Shown here: positions 8,171 through 17,140 of the stretch, in pieces | Position numbering within the stretch: position 1 is the first letter of the stretch | Layout of the letters: each line of letters begins with the position of its first letter | Origin: an uncultured Roseibium sp. | GTDB taxonomy: Bacteria > Pseudomonadota > Alphaproteobacteria > Rhizobiales > Stappiaceae | Assembly (NCBI RefSeq): GCF_947494555.1 | Contig: NZ_CANLVF010000010.1 | Span: 1-64,000, forward strand | DNA: 64,000 nucleotides | Reading direction: 5' to 3' | Program-made: the position numbers and the translations under genes | The notes under the pieces: model-generated | What the model was told of the DNA's origin: nothing | The model's database searches: none | The model's input: only the letters and a program-made list of their open reading frames with translations

Positions 8171-10504
8171 ATGCCCCTGACTGCCCCACAACGCATTGCG
8201 CGCGAAGCCGGACGACCCTTCCTTGTCGAATTGTGGCGGGCACTTGCTCCGCTGCGCTCGACAGCTTCCTTCATGAACACCGGGGCCCATCCGGATGACG
8301 AGATCTCGGACCTGCTGGCAAAGCTCAGCCTCGGTGATGGTCTGGACGTTTCCTACGCCTGCTCCACACGCGGAGAAGGCGGTCAAAACGACATTGGCCG
8401 GGAGGCGACCCAGGCTCTTGGTGTCCTGAGAACCGCAGAAATGGAGCAGGCGGCTCTGAGGCTCGGGATGCGCCTTTACTGGCTTTCGGAGAGCCCGCAG
8501 GACAGTGTCTTTGACTTCGGTTTTTCCAAGTCTGGTCAGGAAACGCTGAAAAAATGGGGGCGCGCACGCACGCTCAAAAGGTTTGTCGACATATTGCGCA
8601 GCGAACGGCCGGACATTGTCTGCACGACCTTTCTGGACGTTCCCGGTCAGCACGGACATCACCGCGCCATGACCGAGGCTGCGGAAGAGGCAATCGGGCT
8701 GGCTGCCGATCCTGCTTATGTTGAGAGCGCTCTTCCTGTCTGGTCGGTGTCCAAGTTCTATCTTCCGGCGTGGTCCGGCGCGGGTCAGGCTTATGACGAT
8801 GATCTTCCGCCGCCTCCCGCAACGATTACAATCTCCGGAAAAGGCTTTGATCCGGCGACGGGGCAATCCTTTCAACGACTCGGTCAATGGAGCCGTGCCT
8901 GCCACCTGACGCAGGCCATGGGGCGTTGGGTCTCGCACGGAACGGAAGCAGACTGGCCGCTCCACCTCAAACTGGCAAACGTTGGCAGCGCCGAAACGTC
9001 CTTGATTTCCGGACTTCCGGGATCGCTTGCAGATCTTGGGGGAGGCGATGATTTGAGGGCGGCCGACCAGGAGATCGCCGCGGCTGTCGAGGCGTTTGGT
9101 GATGGTGCCAGCCTACTCAAGCACGCGACCGCTGCCTTGAAGCTTGTCCGGGAAGGCGCCGAAACGGTAGACCCGCGCTTTGCGCACAAGGTTGCGCGCA
9201 AAGAAACGCAGCTTGCAAACCTGATCCGGATTGCAGCCAGGATCGACTGCCGTGCGTGGCTGGACCGTGATATTTTGCAGCCCGATGATACGGTCGGCAT
9301 GACGGTTGAACTTCACAAGGGTCTTGCCGACAGCGCTGGTGTTGATCCTGTTCTTCCCGAGGGCTGGGAGAAGACGCCCGACGGTCTGAAGACAAGCGCG
9401 GCTGTGCCGAGCAATCCATATCCCGACCGGTACTTGCCAGATGAACCCGAAGCGCCTTTTCTGTCGGTTGATGTAACCGTGAATGGTGTGACGAGCACGT
9501 CACACATTCCTTTCGAGGTGCCTCCGCAGATCCGTCCGGCGGTTTGCGCCGATTTGTCTCCCGCAACGGCGGTTGTCAACCTCAGCAGCAGCCGGCGCAG
9601 CTTGCATCTCGGCATTTCCGCTGTCCAGCCGGAGGGCGGCGTTCCTTCGCTGCATGTTCCGGAAGGATGGGAAGTCTCGCAGACAGAGGACGGGTTCGTC
9701 GTATCGCTTCCGCGTGATGTTTCAGAAGGCCTCTACAAGATCGGCGTTCGCGTGAACGGCCGGGAGGCGCGCTCGGTGCAGACTGTTTCCTATCCGCATA
9801 CTGCTCCGCGGCATCTGAGTGCACCGGCCGAGGTGGCAGTGCTGGCTGTTGAGGCCGGGCCGACCGTCGGGAACATCGGCTATATCGGAGCGGGGAACGA
9901 CCGCGTGGATCACTGGCTCGACGCGCTCGGCTTTTCCGTTACGACGCTTTCTCCCGAAGACCTGACCAACGATACGGTGCTGGAGCGTCTCCAAACGATC
10001 GTTATCGGCATCTTTGCCATACGATTTCAGGAGGGGCTGAAAGAGGCAATGCCTGCGCTTCATCGTTGGGTCCAGCGAGGCGGGACGCTTCTGACGCTTT
10101 ACCATCGTCCCTGGGACAACTGGGATCCGGAAACCGTGCCGCCGGCGAGACTGGAAATCGGACAGCCTTCGTTACGCTGGCGGGTGACCGACGAAAACGC
10201 TATCGTTTCGTATCTTGAAGACAATCACCCCGTTTTGACCGTGCCGAACATGATCGGGCCTGATGACTGGGAAGGTTGGCACAAGGAGCGTGGACTTTAT
10301 TTCGCCAAGAGCTGGGACCCGGCCTACCGTCCGCTGCTTGAGATGGCGGACCCGGACGAAGCACCTCATCAGGGGGCCTTGCTCACCGGCGATTTCGGTG
10401 AGGGCCGCCACCTCCACTGCGCGCTGATCCTGCATCACCAGATGGAAAAGCTTGTGCCGGGAGCTTTCCGGCTCATGGTCAACCTGGTCACACCGCGTTC
10501 CTGA
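8171..10504 (+). CDS. PIG-L (LmbE-like) deacetylase with C-terminal extensions
   Basis: This 777-residue protein starts with a PIG-L N-deacetylase domain (about residues 1-260). The zinc/catalytic motif AHPDDE is at 39-44 and a second metal-ligand region reads GQHGHHRAM near residue 160. Family members remove acetyl groups from N-acetylglucosamine-type sugars. The rest is unusual. A central region of about 250 residues looks beta-rich, and the C-terminal 220 residues resemble a class I glutamine-amidotransferase or ThuA-like fold. No signal peptide is visible, so action is probably cytoplasmic. Together with the importer this suggests uptake of an acylated amino sugar or glycoconjugate. Confidence 0.8.
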   Translation: MPLTAPQRIAREAGRPFLVELWRALAPLRSTASFMNTGAHPDDEISDLLAKLSLGDGLDVSYACSTRGEGGQNDIGREATQALGVLRTAEMEQAALRLGMRLYWLSESPQDSVFDFGFSKSGQETLKKWGRARTLKRFVDILRSERPDIVCTTFLDVPGQHGHHRAMTEAAEEAIGLAADPAYVESALPVWSVSKFYLPAWSGAGQAYDDDLPPPPATITISGKGFDPATGQSFQRLGQWSRACHLTQAMGRWVSHGTEADWPLHLKLANVGSAETSLISGLPGSLADLGGGDDLRAADQEIAAAVEAFGDGASLLKHATAALKLVREGAETVDPRFAHKVARKETQLANLIRIAARIDCRAWLDRDILQPDDTVGMTVELHKGLADSAGVDPVLPEGWEKTPDGLKTSAAVPSNPYPDRYLPDEPEAPFLSVDVTVNGVTSTSHIPFEVPPQIRPAVCADLSPATAVVNLSSSRRSLHLGISAVQPEGGVPSLHVPEGWEVSQTEDGFVVSLPRDVSEGLYKIGVRVNGREARSVQTVSYPHTAPRHLSAPAEVAVLAVEAGPTVGNIGYIGAGNDRVDHWLDALGFSVTTLSPEDLTNDTVLERLQTIVIGIFAIRFQEGLKEAMPALHRWVQRGGTLLTLYHRPWDNWDPETVPPARLEIGQPSLRWRVTDENAIVSYLEDNHPVLTVPNMIGPDDWEGWHKERGLYFAKSWDPAYRPLLEMADPDEAPHQGALLTGDFGEGRHLHCALILHHQMEKLVPGAFRLMVNLVTPRS

Positions 10505-10541
10505 TCAGGTGGAAGAAACTTCGGCCACGGCGAAAAACACG

Positions 10542-11372
10542 ATGTCAGGCGGCGCTTGGCTGCTCTCCGACATGGGCCTGATCCTGTGCGCCCAGAGCAT
10601 CGTGAAACATCTGGGTCTTGAATATTCGTCCGGCCAGCTCGTCTTTTTTCGGGCATTGACCGGACTGGTCGTGATGCTTCCCTGGATCCTTGTGTCTGCG
10701 AAAAGTTTCCGCCGTGTCGATCGGCTACCGCTTCATCTTATGCGCGTCGGAGCTTCGACCATCGCGTTGACCGCAGGGTTCTATGCAATCGCGCGCTTGC
10801 CGCTGGCCTTGATCACTGTCGTGAATTTCACGCGGCCGATCCTGACCATGGTGATGGCCGTTGTGATCTTGCGGGAAATGATCGGACCGCGCCGCTGGAT
10901 TGCTGCGGCGATCGCCTTTGCCGGCGTTTTCGTTGCGGTTTCTCCCGGATCGTTGGCTTTTTCCTGGGCGTTGCTGGCTCTTCTATGCGCCGCCTTTTTC
11001 GGTACGGGTGCAATCATCATTACGAGGCTTCTCAACGATGTGCCGACTGTCGTCATGATGACTTTCTACACGGCGGGATTGACGCTCCTGGTATTGCCGC
11101 TGGCGCTTCGGAGCTGGACACCGGTCGATCAGGCCGACATTGCCCCGCTGCTCGCCATCGGTATCTGTGCGCAAGTTGCACAACTGTGCTTTCTCAAGGC
11201 GCACCGTCTTGCATCAGCCGGATTTCTGTCCGTCCTCAGTTATCTCAGCCTGCCCCTTTCGGCGAGCGTTGGATACTTCGTCTTTGGGGAGGTTCTGTCA
11301 TTCGAGTTTCTGGCGGGGGCTGCATTGATCATGGCGTCGACCTTGTGGACCGTTCGCCGACAAATGTCTTAG
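10542..11372 (+). CDS. EamA-family (DMT) transporter
   Basis: This protein of about 276 residues has ten hydrophobic helices in two five-helix EamA repeats and belongs to the drug/metabolite transporter superfamily. Members usually export amino acids, sugars or metabolites. The start is uncertain. ATG at 10542 gives a protein beginning MSGGAWLLSD; an in-frame GTG at 10509 would add 11 residues. Neither has a clear ribosome-binding site. It follows PIG-L closely on the same strand and may export a by-product, though this is only context. Confidence 0.8.
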   Translation: MSGGAWLLSDMGLILCAQSIVKHLGLEYSSGQLVFFRALTGLVVMLPWILVSAKSFRRVDRLPLHLMRVGASTIALTAGFYAIARLPLALITVVNFTRPILTMVMAVVILREMIGPRRWIAAAIAFAGVFVAVSPGSLAFSWALLALLCAAFFGTGAIIITRLLNDVPTVVMMTFYTAGLTLLVLPLALRSWTPVDQADIAPLLAIGICAQVAQLCFLKAHRLASAGFLSVLSYLSLPLSASVGYFVFGEVLSFEFLAGAALIMASTLWTVRRQMS

Positions 11373-11557
11373 CGCCGTTTGGTCGCCATCTGTCTGACCG
11401 ATCCTCAAGACGCAAGCAGGTGATAGGAAAATTGTTAATCACCGGAGCCAAAAAGAAGCCTGCCAAAAACCGGACGGGCTCTTGTTTTCAAGATGCCATC
11501 AAACTTGCGCTGTAATCGGCAGGCAAGCCGGAAGTCGGTTGCTGAGGCCGGGTTCGG

Positions 11558-12487
11558 CTAAGCGGGGTGCTTGTGCAACAACGCTTCAATTTCCGTCCGG
11601 GCCGGCATTGATGGGGCAGTGCCTTGCCGTGTCACGGAGATGGATGCCGTCGCTGTCGCGAACCGGATCGCCTCAAGTGGCGACATGCCCTGCGCCAGGC
11701 CAGCCGCGAAGCCGCCGTTGAACGCATCACCAGCGCCCGTCGTCTCCAGGACGGGTCCTGCGGACATGGCAGGAACGTGCTTTGCTTCAGTGCCATCGTG
11801 AAACAGGCATCCGTTTTCGCCGAGTGTGACGATCGCAGCGCTTGCGCCGCGCCTGATCAGCTCTTCGGCAGCCTTCGTTGCGTCTTCAACGGTCTCTACG
11901 CTCATCCCGGTAATGGCTTCGGTCTCGGACTCGTTTGGCGTGACATAGTCGCAAAGGGCGAGCAGGGATGCCGGCATTTCAGCGGCCGGTGCCGGGTTCA
12001 GGATCGTTGTTACCCCGGCCTGTTTTGCCATCATCAAGGCATATTCTGCAGTCTCGAGGGGTTGTTCAAATTGCGTCAGGAATACCTTGCTGTTTTCGAT
12101 CGCCTCCTGTTGGGCATCAATATCATCACGTCCCAGACTGGCCGCAACACCGGGACAGACAATGATGGCGTTGTCGCCTGTGCTGTCATCAACAAAGATA
12201 TACGCCGCCCCGGTGTAGCTGTCTGCATGCTGAGAGGCCAGCGATGTCACTCCGGCCTTCGACCAGGTCGTCAGCGCCATGTCCGCGAATGGGTCTCTCC
12301 CGAGCCGGGTCAGCATGCCAACGCTTGCACCGGCCATGCCGGCAGCAACCGCCTGGTTGGATCCCTTTCCACCCGGACCCAGTGCGAAGGATTTCCCCAA
12401 AATGGTCTCACCCATTTTGGGTTGCCGCGATGCCCGATAGGCGGTGTCCGCCACGAAAACGCCCAGTATGACGATGTCCAAACTCAT
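11558..12487 (-). CDS. Ribokinase-like PfkB sugar kinase
   Basis: The 309-residue kinase carries the ribokinase substrate motif GPGGKGSNQAVAA and the catalytic signature TTGAGDAFNGGF. It closely resembles RbsK-type kinases, which phosphorylate a pentose or similar sugar at O5 with ATP. The start at 12487 is chosen because its ATG overlaps the stop of the upstream mutarotase gene (ATGA); a longer reading frame upstream lies inside that gene. It is the last gene of an operon with the ABC ATPase and the FucU/RbsD protein. A second ribokinase homologue lies at 22588-23436, so one of the two may act on a non-ribose sugar. Confidence 0.9.
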   Translation of the reverse strand: MSLDIVILGVFVADTAYRASRQPKMGETILGKSFALGPGGKGSNQAVAAGMAGASVGMLTRLGRDPFADMALTTWSKAGVTSLASQHADSYTGAAYIFVDDSTGDNAIIVCPGVAASLGRDDIDAQQEAIENSKVFLTQFEQPLETAEYALMMAKQAGVTTILNPAPAAEMPASLLALCDYVTPNESETEAITGMSVETVEDATKAAEELIRRGASAAIVTLGENGCLFHDGTEAKHVPAMSAGPVLETTGAGDAFNGGFAAGLAQGMSPLEAIRFATATASISVTRQGTAPSMPARTEIEALLHKHPA

Positions 12488-12936
12488 TGGTCCGGTCCTA
12501 TGACGCCTTTGCGCAGCACGAAGCATCCATAAAAACGCCTCTCTCCCGTCTGGATCACGGCATAGCTTTGGCGCGCTAGATCATAAAATGCGAACCGCTC
12601 GACACCGAGCATTGGGCGGGAACCACCCTCGGCCGTGTCGATCTTGTCCTGAACTTCGCGTTGAACATCAGGGATTTCATCCGGTGCGCCGACAATTTCC
12701 ATCCGCATCGCGAAATCGTCGACAAAAGTATCCAGAGGGAGCACCGACAGGATCGCTTCTATCGCCTCGGCGGTACTGAGATTTTCCATCCGCAACAGGG
12801 ATCCGTAGACCGTGTTTCTGGCAACGCTGTCTGACGGGAAATTCGTGTCGGAGATGACGATCGCGTCTCCATGACCCATGGCCCGCAGACAGTGCAGCAC
12901 ATCGGCGTTCAGTCTCGGATCAATCCCTTTCAGCAT
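12484..12936 (-). CDS. RbsD/FucU-family sugar mutarotase
   Basis: This 150-residue protein has the RbsD/FucU fold, which interconverts sugar anomers so that downstream enzymes receive the right form. The N-terminal catalytic region reads RAMGHGDAIVISD. The C-terminal part, with FYDLARQSYAVIQTGERRFYG, follows the FucU (L-fucose mutarotase) pattern more than RbsD. The start at 12936 follows GAGAGGAG at good spacing; an upstream in-frame ATG lacks this. It lies between the ABC ATPase and a ribokinase homologue. Confidence 0.88.
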   Translation of the reverse strand: MLKGIDPRLNADVLHCLRAMGHGDAIVISDTNFPSDSVARNTVYGSLLRMENLSTAEAIEAILSVLPLDTFVDDFAMRMEIVGAPDEIPDVQREVQDKIDTAEGGSRPMLGVERFAFYDLARQSYAVIQTGERRFYGCFVLRKGVIGPDQ

Positions 12937-13019
12937 TCCTGGCTCCTCTCTGCTGATACCAATCTCCGCGACTTCACGGATCAAGTTCGACCATCGTCTG
13001 GTCCGGGGTCGACCATTCC

Positions 13020-14090
13020 TTACGGTTCGATCCGCAATCCGTTATCGGCGTCGAACAGATGGAAGTGGTCTGTGTCGATCCCGAGATGGACCTGATCCCC
13101 CGTGGACAGAGCATGCCGTTCCCTGAAAACCGCCGTCATTTCACCCGCCCCGAATTGGAACACGACATGGATTTCCGGCCCTGTCGGTTCGACAACTCTT
13201 ACTGTCGCCGGCAGACCGGACTCCGACAATTGCAAATGCTCCGGCCGCACACCCACTCTTACCTTGCGGCCGAGTTCCAGTTCACTAAATCCGGGCAAAT
13301 CGAGCAAGGTTCCGCTAACGGAAATCTGAACGCCGCCTACATCGGACGTTTCAATTCTTCCATCAAGGAGGTTCATTGAAGGCGACCCGATGAAACTGGC
13401 GACAAAACTGTTTTTGGGCCTGTCGTACAAATCAAGCGGGCTTCCGATCTGCTCGACATTGCCGCCGTTCAAGACGACGATCTTGTCGGCCATCGTCATC
13501 GCTTCAATCTGGTCATGGGTCACGTAGATGGTGGTTGTCTGCAAACGCTGATGAAGTTCCCGGATTTCCGTGCGCATCTGTACGCGAAGCTTGGCGTCCA
13601 GGTTCGACAGCGGTTCGTCGAACAGAAAGACCTGCGGATCGCGCACGATCGCGCGGCCCATTGCCACCCGCTGGCGCTGTCCTCCCGACAGTGCGCGCGG
13701 ATAGCGCCCGAGATAGGGCGTAAGACCAAGGATTTCCGCGGCATCCGCCACGCGTTTTTTGATGGCCGCCTTGTCCATCTTTTTCAGCTTCAGCGAAAAT
13801 CCCATATTCGCCTCGACCGTTTTGTGCGGATAAAGAGCGTAGGACTGAAACACCATCGCAATGTCGCGCTGGTTGGGGGGCAAATGATTGACCCGGCGCT
13901 CCCCGATGTGAATGTCACCGGATGTGATTTCTTCCAGCCCGGCGATCATGCGCAGAAGTGTCGATTTCCCGCACCCCGAAGGTCCCACCAGGACCACGAA
14001 CTCGCCATCCGTGATGTCGACGTCGATACCGTGAATAACTTCGGTATCACCATAACTCTTGCGCACTTGCTTGACAGCGACTTCAGCCAT
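13020..14090 (-). CDS. Carbohydrate ABC importer ATP-binding protein (UgpC type)
   Basis: This 356-residue ATPase has Walker A GPSGCGKST, the signature LSGGQRQRVAMG, Walker B VFLFDEP and the switch region VTHDQIEAM, followed by a MalK-like C-terminal domain. The start at 14090 (MAEVAVKQ) is preceded by GAGAGG, while the longer frame would translate through the divergent promoter region. It is divergent from the binding-protein and permease genes at 14327-18058, and no other ATPase is next to them, so it very probably energises that importer. Confidence 0.92.
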   Translation of the reverse strand: MAEVAVKQVRKSYGDTEVIHGIDVDITDGEFVVLVGPSGCGKSTLLRMIAGLEEITSGDIHIGERRVNHLPPNQRDIAMVFQSYALYPHKTVEANMGFSLKLKKMDKAAIKKRVADAAEILGLTPYLGRYPRALSGGQRQRVAMGRAIVRDPQVFLFDEPLSNLDAKLRVQMRTEIRELHQRLQTTTIYVTHDQIEAMTMADKIVVLNGGNVEQIGSPLDLYDRPKNSFVASFIGSPSMNLLDGRIETSDVGGVQISVSGTLLDLPGFSELELGRKVRVGVRPEHLQLSESGLPATVRVVEPTGPEIHVVFQFGAGEMTAVFRERHALSTGDQVHLGIDTDHFHLFDADNGLRIEP

Positions 14091-14164
14091 TGAGCCTCTC
14101 AAAGCCGATCCTACCCCATTCACCGGGTAGCTTATTGTCAGGAATTTGTCCACCTCTGACCCGA

Positions 14165-14176
14165 CTAACATGTTAG
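14165..14176. promoter_or_regulatory. GntR operator candidate, site A
   Basis: CTAACATGTTAG is a perfect 12-bp palindrome in the 236-bp region between the divergent ABC ATPase and binding-protein genes. Near-identical sequences occur at 21479-21490 and 25137-25148, the latter just before the GntR regulator's own start. It is placed to control both divergent transcripts. Confidence 0.7.
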
Positions 14177-14326
14177 CTACTTGACACGACGTCAGCTTAT
14201 TGGGACGGTACGATCCGAGTGTTTGCTCCGCTTGGAAAAAGCCTGCCGCTCTGGAGGAGAGATGCCCGGTGGAATGGGTGTCTTTGAAGCGCCAGGCCAT
14301 AATGAAGTGTTAAGGGAGGAAGTGAC

Positions 14327-15967
14327 GTGAAAGTTAGCGATTACAACACGATAATGCATCGTCAGCTGAACCGGCGCGGTTTGCTCAAGGGGGCCGCGAG
14401 CGTCGGCGCCATTGCCGCCGTCAGCTCAGTTACAACCGCTGTTCCTTTCAGTGCAGCCCACGCCCAGTCGGATCTTCGGGCACAAATCCTGAAAATTCCG
14501 GGCGTTGGTCAAGGATCGCCAACGGATGCAGACTGGCAAAAAGTCGGCGAGATGTGCCTGGGGCCGACGAAGGAGCGCGTTGCCGAAGGCGAGTTTGAAG
14601 GTGTTGAGCTGACATTCATGGGCCTCAACAACCAGAACCTCCACAACTTCCTCTTCCGGGGTTTCCTGAAGCCGTGGGAAGCTTACACCGGTGCCAAGAT
14701 CAACTGGGTTGACCTGGCACAGGCAGACTACAATCCGCGCCTGCAGCAGGCGATCGCAACCGGAACGGTTGACTTCGACATAATCGAGATGGGCGCACCG
14801 TTCGAAGGTGACACGGCTGGAAAAGGCCTTCTCGATGAAATGCCGGAGTGGGTCGAAGAGCAGATCGATGCGGAAGATCTCGTAAGCTACCTCAAGCCGC
14901 CCGTCGGTACGTGGGATGGAAAGAAATATCGCGTCACCATTGACGGTGACTGCCATACCTTCGCATACCGGACGGATTACTTCGGCGACGGAGCCATTGG
15001 CGGTGCGTCGGTTCCAAAAACCTGGCAGGATGTCAACGCCGCCTCCAAGGCACTGATCGGCAAGGAAGACCCGCTGACCGGACTGCCCGCTCACGGATAT
15101 CTTGATCCGCTGAAAGGCTGGGGTGGTTTCGGCTTCTATTTCCTTGAAAACCGCGCTGCAGCCTATGCCAAGCATCCGGATGACCCGGCCTGGCTGTTCG
15201 ATCCGGACACAATGAAACCACGCGTCAACAACCCGGCCTGGGTGCAGGCGATCCAGGACGTTCTTGACCTGATTGAGGCCGGTGCATACCCGGCGGACCA
15301 GATCAACGCGGATCCGGGAACGACCGGCTTCCAGCAATTCCTTGCGGGAACGGGCTCCATGTTGATGTGGTGGGGCGATATCGGTTCCAGCGCGCGCACA
15401 TCCGACACTTCTGTTGTCGGCGATGTGGTCGGTTTCGGAATCAATCCGGGTTCCGATCGCGTTTACAACAGCAAGTCGGGTGCCTGGGAAGAAACCTACA
15501 ACGAGGCGCCGAACATGGCCTATCTCGGCTGGGGCGTCTATGTGACCAAGCGGGTTTCGGGCGACGAGAAGAAGCGCAAGGCAGCCTGGAGCGCGGCAGC
15601 ACATCTCGGCGGCAAGGATATCAGCCTTTGGATGTCGGCCTATCCGTCCGGGTTCCAGCCGTACCGCAATTCCCACTTCCAGTTCGATGAGTGGGAAGCT
15701 GCCGGTTACGACCGTGCTTATATCGAAGACTATCTGGGTTCGAACGCCGACAGCTACAATCATCCGAACGCAGCTATCGAGCCCCGCATCCCGGGCATCT
15801 TCCAGTATTATTCAGTGGCCGAGGACGAACTCGCCAAAGGATATGCCGGCCAATACGGATCGGCTCAGGAAATCGGCGATGCAATCGCGGCTGCCTGGGA
15901 GAAGATCACGGACCAGATCGGCCGGGATAACCAGATCAAGCTTTACAAGGCATCCCTGGGACTATGA
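14327..15967 (+). CDS. Extracellular solute-binding protein, Tat-exported
   Basis: This 546-residue ABC importer binding protein has a twin-arginine signal: LNRRGLLKG is followed by a hydrophobic stretch and an Ala-x-Ala site near AHAQ. Folded export suggests a cofactor or a need to fold before export. It uses a GTG start at 14327 behind a strong GGGAGGA; an ATG nine codons later is possible but has no such site. At 546 residues it is longer than most sugar-binding proteins (about 420). It starts the plus-strand importer operon. Confidence 0.9.
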   Translation: MKVSDYNTIMHRQLNRRGLLKGAASVGAIAAVSSVTTAVPFSAAHAQSDLRAQILKIPGVGQGSPTDADWQKVGEMCLGPTKERVAEGEFEGVELTFMGLNNQNLHNFLFRGFLKPWEAYTGAKINWVDLAQADYNPRLQQAIATGTVDFDIIEMGAPFEGDTAGKGLLDEMPEWVEEQIDAEDLVSYLKPPVGTWDGKKYRVTIDGDCHTFAYRTDYFGDGAIGGASVPKTWQDVNAASKALIGKEDPLTGLPAHGYLDPLKGWGGFGFYFLENRAAAYAKHPDDPAWLFDPDTMKPRVNNPAWVQAIQDVLDLIEAGAYPADQINADPGTTGFQQFLAGTGSMLMWWGDIGSSARTSDTSVVGDVVGFGINPGSDRVYNSKSGAWEETYNEAPNMAYLGWGVYVTKRVSGDEKKRKAAWSAAAHLGGKDISLWMSAYPSGFQPYRNSHFQFDEWEAAGYDRAYIEDYLGSNADSYNHPNAAIEPRIPGIFQYYSVAEDELAKGYAGQYGSAQEIGDAIAAAWEKITDQIGRDNQIKLYKASLGL

Positions 15968-15975
15968 TGTGAAAC

Positions 15976-16004
15976 TGCGGGCAGGCGCTTCGTGCCTGCC
16001 CGCA
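15976..16004 (+). promoter_or_regulatory. Intercistronic stem-loop after the binding-protein gene
   Basis: TGCGGGCAGGC (15976-15986) pairs perfectly with GCCTGCCCGCA (15994-16004) around a 7-nt TTCG-containing loop, nine bases after the binding-protein stop. No T run follows, so read-through to the permeases is expected with extra stability of the upstream mRNA. Confidence 0.7.
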
Positions 16005-16032
16005 AACCTGACGAAGGCGGGGCAAGACAGGA

Positions 16033-17139
16033 ATGAGTTCCGAAGGCGATCGGCTGCATGTTGTTACCGCCGACGATATCTCCGAACAGCGCAAGCGTTT
16101 TGGAAAACTCCTGGTCTGGGGATCAGCGGGCCTGTTAGCGCTCATCGCAGTTTTGCAGGCGGCTGATCAGAATGGCTGGCTTGAACTTGGGTTCACGAGT
16201 TGGCGGCCGACCCTCTATGCATACATCTTCTGGGGCATTTGCCTGTGCGCATCGCAGGTGATCACACGCGGTGAGCATGGCAAGCGGACACTTTTTGTGC
16301 TGCCAGCCACCTTGTTCGTCGTTTCGATGGTTGTTTTTCCACTTCTGTTCGGGCTCGTCATCGCGTTTTCCGACTGGAACCTTGCCTCTCCTGACGGACG
16401 AAAGTTCAACGGCATAGACAATCTGCGGCAGATGTGGAACGACCCGTTCTACTGGAACGCGCTGCGCAACATGGTCTGGTACACCCTCGCGATCATCGTG
16501 GAATACGCTATCGCGTTCGGTCTCGCGCTGCTTCTCAATGCGGAAATAAGGGCGCGCAAATTCTTTCGGGTGGCTTTTCTGCTGCCGCTCATGCTGTCTC
16601 CGGTCGCAGTGTCCTGGATGATCGGTAAATCGATGCTGGAAAACCGGTTCGGGCCGGTTGCCAGATTGTTGCGGGAGTTGGGGGTGGATAATCCCTCGTT
16701 CTTCTCTTCTCCTGAAATCGCGCAGCTGATGATCATGCTGATGGACGCCTGGACGTATATTCCGTTCATGATGATCATGATCCTGGCGGGCTTGCAGGCG
16801 ATCCCGCGAGAGCTTAACGAAGCCGCACGCGTTGACGGTGCGGGTCCGTGGACCCAGTTCTGGGAGGTAACCTTCCCGCTCATGCTGCCGGTTTCCATTA
16901 CCGCGATCCTGATCCGGATCATCTTCAAACTGAAGCTGGCAGATATCATCATCAACGTTACCTCCGGAGGCCCCGGTGGCGCGACGGACAGCGTGACGAG
17001 CTTTATTTTCCGGGAATATCGCGACAGGTCCAATGTCGGCTACGGAACCCTTCTTGCCATTGTCTATCTGGTCATCATCGTCATCGCCATGACCCTTCTG
17101 ATCAAGGCGGCTGACCGTTGGATGCGCCCGAGGTACTGA
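16033..17139 (+). CDS. Carbohydrate ABC importer permease
   Basis: This 368-residue inner-membrane protein has about eight hydrophobic segments, two more than the basic six, because an N-terminal pair (around residues 25-75) precedes the core. The EAA loop reads EAARVDGAGPWTQFWEV, matching permeases that contact a MalK-type ATPase. It lies between the binding-protein gene and the second permease, which begins one base after its stop. The importer lacks a linked ATPase on this strand; the divergent gene at 13020-14090 supplies it. Confidence 0.9.
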   Translation: MSSEGDRLHVVTADDISEQRKRFGKLLVWGSAGLLALIAVLQAADQNGWLELGFTSWRPTLYAYIFWGICLCASQVITRGEHGKRTLFVLPATLFVVSMVVFPLLFGLVIAFSDWNLASPDGRKFNGIDNLRQMWNDPFYWNALRNMVWYTLAIIVEYAIAFGLALLLNAEIRARKFFRVAFLLPLMLSPVAVSWMIGKSMLENRFGPVARLLRELGVDNPSFFSSPEIAQLMIMLMDAWTYIPFMMIMILAGLQAIPRELNEAARVDGAGPWTQFWEVTFPLMLPVSITAILIRIIFKLKLADIIINVTSGGPGGATDSVTSFIFREYRDRSNVGYGTLLAIVYLVIIVIAMTLLIKAADRWMRPRY

Positions 17140-17140
17140 G

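Noticed and set aside
7003..8280. Long antisense open frame over the ROK gene
   Set aside because: It has no recognisable domain or ribosome-binding site and mirrors the codon bias of the real gene.
14426..15763. Long antisense open frame over the binding-protein gene
   Set aside because: Shadow of a GC-rich gene; composition unlike a real protein and no family match.
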